Positions 61,052 to 64,000 of a stretch of 64,000 nt of DNA are shown piece after piece (position 1 is the first letter of the stretch; each line of letters opens with the position of its first letter). The position numbers were made by a program, and so were the translations under genes. Source of the stretch: Occultella glacieicola. GTDB lineage: Bacteria > Actinomycetota > Actinomycetes > Actinomycetales > Beutenbergiaceae. The notes under the pieces are model-generated. The model did no database searches and was not told the origin of the DNA. It saw only the letters and a program-made list of their open reading frames with translations. Where the stretch lies: assembly GCF_004353825.1 (NCBI RefSeq), contig NZ_SMNA01000002.1, positions 124,001 through 188,000 of the forward strand, read 5' to 3'.

Positions 61052-62593
61052 TCACACGCGGCCCGCGGCCACCTGCGCCGACGTGATCGTGCCGGGGGCT
61101 ACCGTCACGACGCTCGCACCAGCCCCGGTGGCGCCGTCCTCGACCACCCGGATCCGGTACTGGCCCGGCGCGAGGTCGACGGCGGCGAACCATCCGGACC
61201 CGTCGGTGGTGACGGTGAACGTCTCCCCCGGGGTGCGGCCCAGGGGCCGGATCTCGACATCCACCTGGTCGGCGACCACTCCGCTGCGCAACGTCACGGT
61301 GCCCTCGAGGAGGCCGGCTGTGGGCTGGGTCTTCCAGTCCATCTCCGGAACGACCACGTCCCCGGCGAGCGGGCCGGCCCGCAGGGCGGCGGTCACGGCC
61401 TCCCGTTCGGCCTCCTTGACGGCCGGGTCCGTGGACGCCGTCGCCGTCGCGCTGAAGTTGGCATAGGAGTATCCGCTCCAACCGTCGAACCCGGCATCGA
61501 CCGTCTCCTGCGCCTGGGCCACGATGTCCGGCAGCTCGTTCAGGTACAGGGCCGGACCGTTCACCACGTGCCGGTCGGCGCGGAACTCGATCAGTGCGTC
61601 ATTCCACTCGGTGAACATCTGGGCCTGGGCGGGCATCCAGTTGCGCTTGTAGTTCATCGCGGTGACGGTGTCGATGATGCCCTCGTCGAGCCAGCCGACC
61701 CAGTCCTGGAGCACGTTCGTGTACGGGCGGGCGTTCTCCCAGCCGCCGTAACTGACCGGACCGAAGGCGTAGGTGATGCCGTTGATGCTGAGCCGGTCGC
61801 TCGGGTCGGAGGCGTACATCGCCACATAGATCTTGCGCACCAGTGCCGAGACCTGGTCGCGGCGCCACTGGCTGAACTCGGCGTCGGTGACAGCCGGCCG
61901 GTCGGTGCGCCCGGTCTCGGCGGCGAACCGGGCCAGGGAGGTCTCGGAGTAGCCCCAGTCGTTCTGGAACTCGCCGGCGTTGTAGTCCGGGTAGCGGATG
62001 TAGTCCAGGTTCACGCCGTCCACGTCGTAGGTGTCCGTGATCGAGGTGATCGCATCGACCACGTAGTCCACGGCGGCGGGGTTGGCCGGGTCGATGTAGG
62101 AGTTGTTGCCGACCAGCTCGGTGCCGTCCTCGCGCTGGTTCAGCCACCGGTCGGCGCCGGTGGCCGAGGGCCCGTGCGCGTTGAACGCGTGCTCCGGGGA
62201 GGTGGGCGGGGTGGCCGAGTTCCACAGGGTGGTGGCGTTCACCCAGGCGTGCACCTCGATCCCGGCGGCATGGGCGACCTCGATGATCTCCGCCAGCGGG
62301 TCGTACGGCGCAGGGTCGATCGCGGCGTCGGTCCGCGGGTAGAGCGCGTCGTTGCAGAAGCAGTCGAACCTGCGCCCGACCTGCACGATCAGGGCGTTCG
62401 CACCGAGGTCGCCGGCGTCCTCGACCAGCGCGGTCACCTGCTCGGGTGTGTAGATGCCGACGTTGAAGGCGTCGACCCAGAGTGCGCGGAACTGCTCGGA
62501 CTGTTCTTCCGGTTCGTCGGCGGTGGCCGGACCGGCCAACGCCAGGGCCGGCACCATCGCCAGACCCAGGACTGCTGCGAGTGATCGTCGCAT
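61052..62593 (-). CDS. Secreted GHL10-type glycosyl hydrolase-like protein
   Basis: Exported protein of 513 residues: signal peptide (RRSLAAVLGLAMVPALALAG, cut near ATADEP), then a TIM barrel of the GHL10/DUF187 type (FRALWVDAFNVGIYTPEQVT, GIEVHAWVNATTLWN, DVDGVNLDYIRYPDYN, IIDTVTAMNYKRNW) and a C-terminal beta domain resembling a carboxypeptidase-regulatory fold (VEIRPLGRTPGETFTV). The nearest known relatives act on cell-wall glycans. Together with the RpiR regulator and murQ upstream it suggests cell-wall sugar recovery. GGAGGGG precedes ATG at 62593. Confidence 0.85.
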   Translation of the reverse strand: MRRSLAAVLGLAMVPALALAGPATADEPEEQSEQFRALWVDAFNVGIYTPEQVTALVEDAGDLGANALIVQVGRRFDCFCNDALYPRTDAAIDPAPYDPLAEIIEVAHAAGIEVHAWVNATTLWNSATPPTSPEHAFNAHGPSATGADRWLNQREDGTELVGNNSYIDPANPAAVDYVVDAITSITDTYDVDGVNLDYIRYPDYNAGEFQNDWGYSETSLARFAAETGRTDRPAVTDAEFSQWRRDQVSALVRKIYVAMYASDPSDRLSINGITYAFGPVSYGGWENARPYTNVLQDWVGWLDEGIIDTVTAMNYKRNWMPAQAQMFTEWNDALIEFRADRHVVNGPALYLNELPDIVAQAQETVDAGFDGWSGYSYANFSATATASTDPAVKEAEREAVTAALRAGPLAGDVVVPEMDWKTQPTAGLLEGTVTLRSGVVADQVDVEIRPLGRTPGETFTVTTDGSGWFAAVDLAPGQYRIRVVEDGATGAGASVVTVAPGTITSAQVAAGRV

Positions 62594-62632
62594 GTTCCCC
62601 TCCAAGTATGAGATTGCTGTGATCGTCGATGA

Positions 62633-63526
62633 TCAGATCCCGGTGGCACCGGATCGGGTGCGGCTGTACCTCCTCTCCGTGACCGCGTCCCGGGTGGCCT
62701 CCAAGGCCGCCTGGCTCGCGTCGTAGGTGCGTTGGGCGATCGCCACGAACACGCAGTCCACGACGGTGAGCTGAGCGAGGCGGCTGGCGGTCGCCCCGGA
62801 CCGGAACGTGGTCTCCCGGGCGGCGGTGAGCAGCACATGGTCGGCTAGCCGCGCGATCGGGGACTCGGGGGCGTTCGTCAGGGCGACCGTGGTGGCGCCC
62901 CGGGCACCGGCCAGACGCAGCGCCTCGACCGTGTCGATGGTGGTCCCGGTGTGGGAGATCCCGATCGCCACATCCCGCTCGCCGAGCAGTGCGGCCGACG
63001 TGAGGGCGAGGTGGGTGTCGGAGTGGGCGAACGCGACCCGCCCGATCCGGTGCAGTTTCTGCTGCAGGTCCGTCGCCACGGTGCCGGAGGCGCCGACGCC
63101 GTAGAGATCCACCTGCCGGGCCGCCACGATGGCCTCCACCACCGCCTCGAGTTCCGGGACGGACAGGGAGCGTGCGGTGTCCTCGACGGCGCGGGCGTCG
63201 GCGTAGGCGATCTTCGCGATCACGCTCGCCAGGTCGTCACCCGCGGCGATGTCACCGGTGCGCAGCTCCCGTTCGGCGGCGGCGTCCGTGCGCCCGGTCT
63301 CGGCGGCGAGGGCGAGCCGGAACTCCCGGTACCCGCCCAGACCCAGCACGTGGCACAGCCGCATCACCGTGGTCTGGCTGACCCCGCTCGCCGCGGAGAG
63401 ATCGGTGATGGTGGACCGGGCGGCCCGGCGCGGATCGTCGAGCACGTACTCGGCCACCCGGCGCATCGAGGGCTGGAACTGGTCCAGGCCCCCGCGCAGG
63501 CGCAGCACCATCGGGGCCTGGATCAT
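62633..63526 (-). CDS. MurR/RpiR-family transcriptional regulator
   Basis: Regulator of 297 residues. The N-terminal RpiR helix-turn-helix (about 20-90; STITDLSAASGVSQTTVMRL) is followed by a SIS sugar-phosphate-binding domain (about 125-260; VDLYGVGASGTVATDLQQKL, AIGISHTGTTIDTVEALRLA). The context with murQ points to a MurR-like repressor that senses N-acetylmuramic acid 6-phosphate. Its start overlaps the murQ stop (ATGA). Confidence 0.9.
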   Translation of the reverse strand: MIQAPMVLRLRGGLDQFQPSMRRVAEYVLDDPRRAARSTITDLSAASGVSQTTVMRLCHVLGLGGYREFRLALAAETGRTDAAAERELRTGDIAAGDDLASVIAKIAYADARAVEDTARSLSVPELEAVVEAIVAARQVDLYGVGASGTVATDLQQKLHRIGRVAFAHSDTHLALTSAALLGERDVAIGISHTGTTIDTVEALRLAGARGATTVALTNAPESPIARLADHVLLTAARETTFRSGATASRLAQLTVVDCVFVAIAQRTYDASQAALEATRDAVTERRYSRTRSGATGI

Positions 63527-64000
63527 CCGTGACGTTCTCCACGGGCCGCGGCGACGGCCGAGCGCACCCCACCGGGATCGGCCGACCGGGTCGCGTCGGG
63601 CGGGAACTGGGCGATCAGCTCCCGCGCCTGGCTCACGTCGATCCCGGCGATCAGCGCCACCAGCGCGGTGCGCGGGTCCCCCGCCGCGGCCAGCACGGCC
63701 GCGCACCGCTCCGGGTCCTGGTCGGTGGCCTGGACCAGCATCCGCACGGTTCGGGCCCGGAGCTTCTGGTTCGTGGGGGCCACCTCGGTCATCAGGTTCG
63801 AGTACGTCTTGCCGAGCCGGACCATGACGGCGGTGGAGAACATGTTCAAGACCATCTTCTGCGCGGTGCCCGCCTTCATCCGCGTGGAGCCGGTGATCAC
63901 CTCCGGCCCGGTGTCGACCAGGACGGCCACGTCCACGCCGTCGGCCAGGGTGGCGCGGGGGTTCGTGGCGATCAGGGCGGTCCGGGCACCGCGCGCCCGG
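63523..64000 (-). CDS. murQ: N-acetylmuramic acid 6-phosphate etherase (5' end beyond window)
   Basis: C-terminal 158 residues of MurQ, which cleaves the lactyl ether of MurNAc-6-phosphate during cell-wall recycling. The signature ITGSTRMKAGTAQKMVLNMF is present, with the second SIS half before it (ALIATNPRATLADGVDVAVL). The N terminus, about half of the protein, lies off the right edge. It leads the operon murQ-rpiR, with the secreted GHL10 gene 39 bases downstream of rpiR. Confidence 0.93.
   Translation of the reverse strand, partial: RARGARTALIATNPRATLADGVDVAVLVDTGPEVITGSTRMKAGTAQKMVLNMFSTAVMVRLGKTYSNLMTEVAPTNQKLRARTVRMLVQATDQDPERCAAVLAAAGDPRTALVALIAGIDVSQARELIAQFPPDATRSADPGGVRSAVAAARGERHG

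Overview
The window is about 70% G+C. It carries a continuous, tightly packed chromosomal gene set of a high-GC actinobacterium. Supporting marks are clpP1-clpP2-clpX with a separate tig, a mycothiol-type DsbA-like protein, a group II truncated haemoglobin of the GlbO type, a mycobacterial-type RpiB (GGSGNGEQ loop), an Rv2629-like eRF1-family protein, and many genes whose -10 box (TANNNT) lies 6-8 bases before the start codon, as in leaderless actinobacterial mRNAs. A member of the Micrococcales (Beutenbergiaceae/Ruaniaceae-like) is my best guess, but it is inference. I see no phage, insertion sequence, integron or CRISPR array.

Layout. 1-3.2 kb: assimilatory nitrate reductase (cut by the left edge) and NarK-type transporter, with a GlnR-like site. 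3.3-4.9 kb: chorismate mutase and the eRF1-like protein. 5.0-8.8 kb: transsulfuration pair cbs-metB, preceded by a cysteine-rich leader ORF, then a LysR regulator. 8.9-17.5 kb: an eight-gene operon (lipoprotein, two permeases and two ATPases of the Opp/Dpp family, two flavin monooxygenases, one alpha/beta hydrolase) preceded by a second cysteine-rich leader ORF; it looks like an organosulfur scavenging system. 17.7-20.7 kb: small proteins and an ECF42-type sigma factor with its DGPF partner. 20.8-25.3 kb: clpX, clpP2, clpP1, tig. 25.6-28.9 kb: a MerR/VOC operon with a textbook 19-bp-spacer promoter, nitronate monooxygenase and a CMD-family protein. 29.1-30.6 kb: tRNA-Pro, tRNA-Gly and a zinc-independent ribosomal protein operon (S14, L31, L32). 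30.7-34.1 kb: GntR and PadR regulatory units, each with promoter and inverted-repeat operator. 34.2-35.8 kb: cysK-cysE.

36-44.8 kb: alkyltransferase-like protein, rpiB, M13 peptidase, a rhodanese-like protein with a third cysteine-rich leader ORF, DoxX, a DsbA-like protein and pepN. 44.9-55.1 kb: phosphotransferase, PhzF, an SDR/EIIA/malQ operon, MscS, EIIB, ptsI, glbO-tesB. 55.1-61 kb: LacI regulator divergent from a very large secreted GH2 enzyme. 61-64 kb: GHL10-type secreted hydrolase, RpiR regulator and murQ (cut by the right edge).

How it fits together. Sulfur is the main theme. Cysteine can be made from homocysteine (cbs/metB), from sulfide (cysE/cysK) and probably from organosulfur compounds (the 9-17 kb operon). 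Three separate sulfur-linked units (cbs, the transporter/monooxygenase operon and the rhodanese-like gene) each begin with a short ORF ending in a run of Cys codons, which suggests control by translation-coupled cysteine attenuation. Carbohydrate functions (PTS fragments, malQ, GH2, cell-wall recycling) dominate the last 17 kb.
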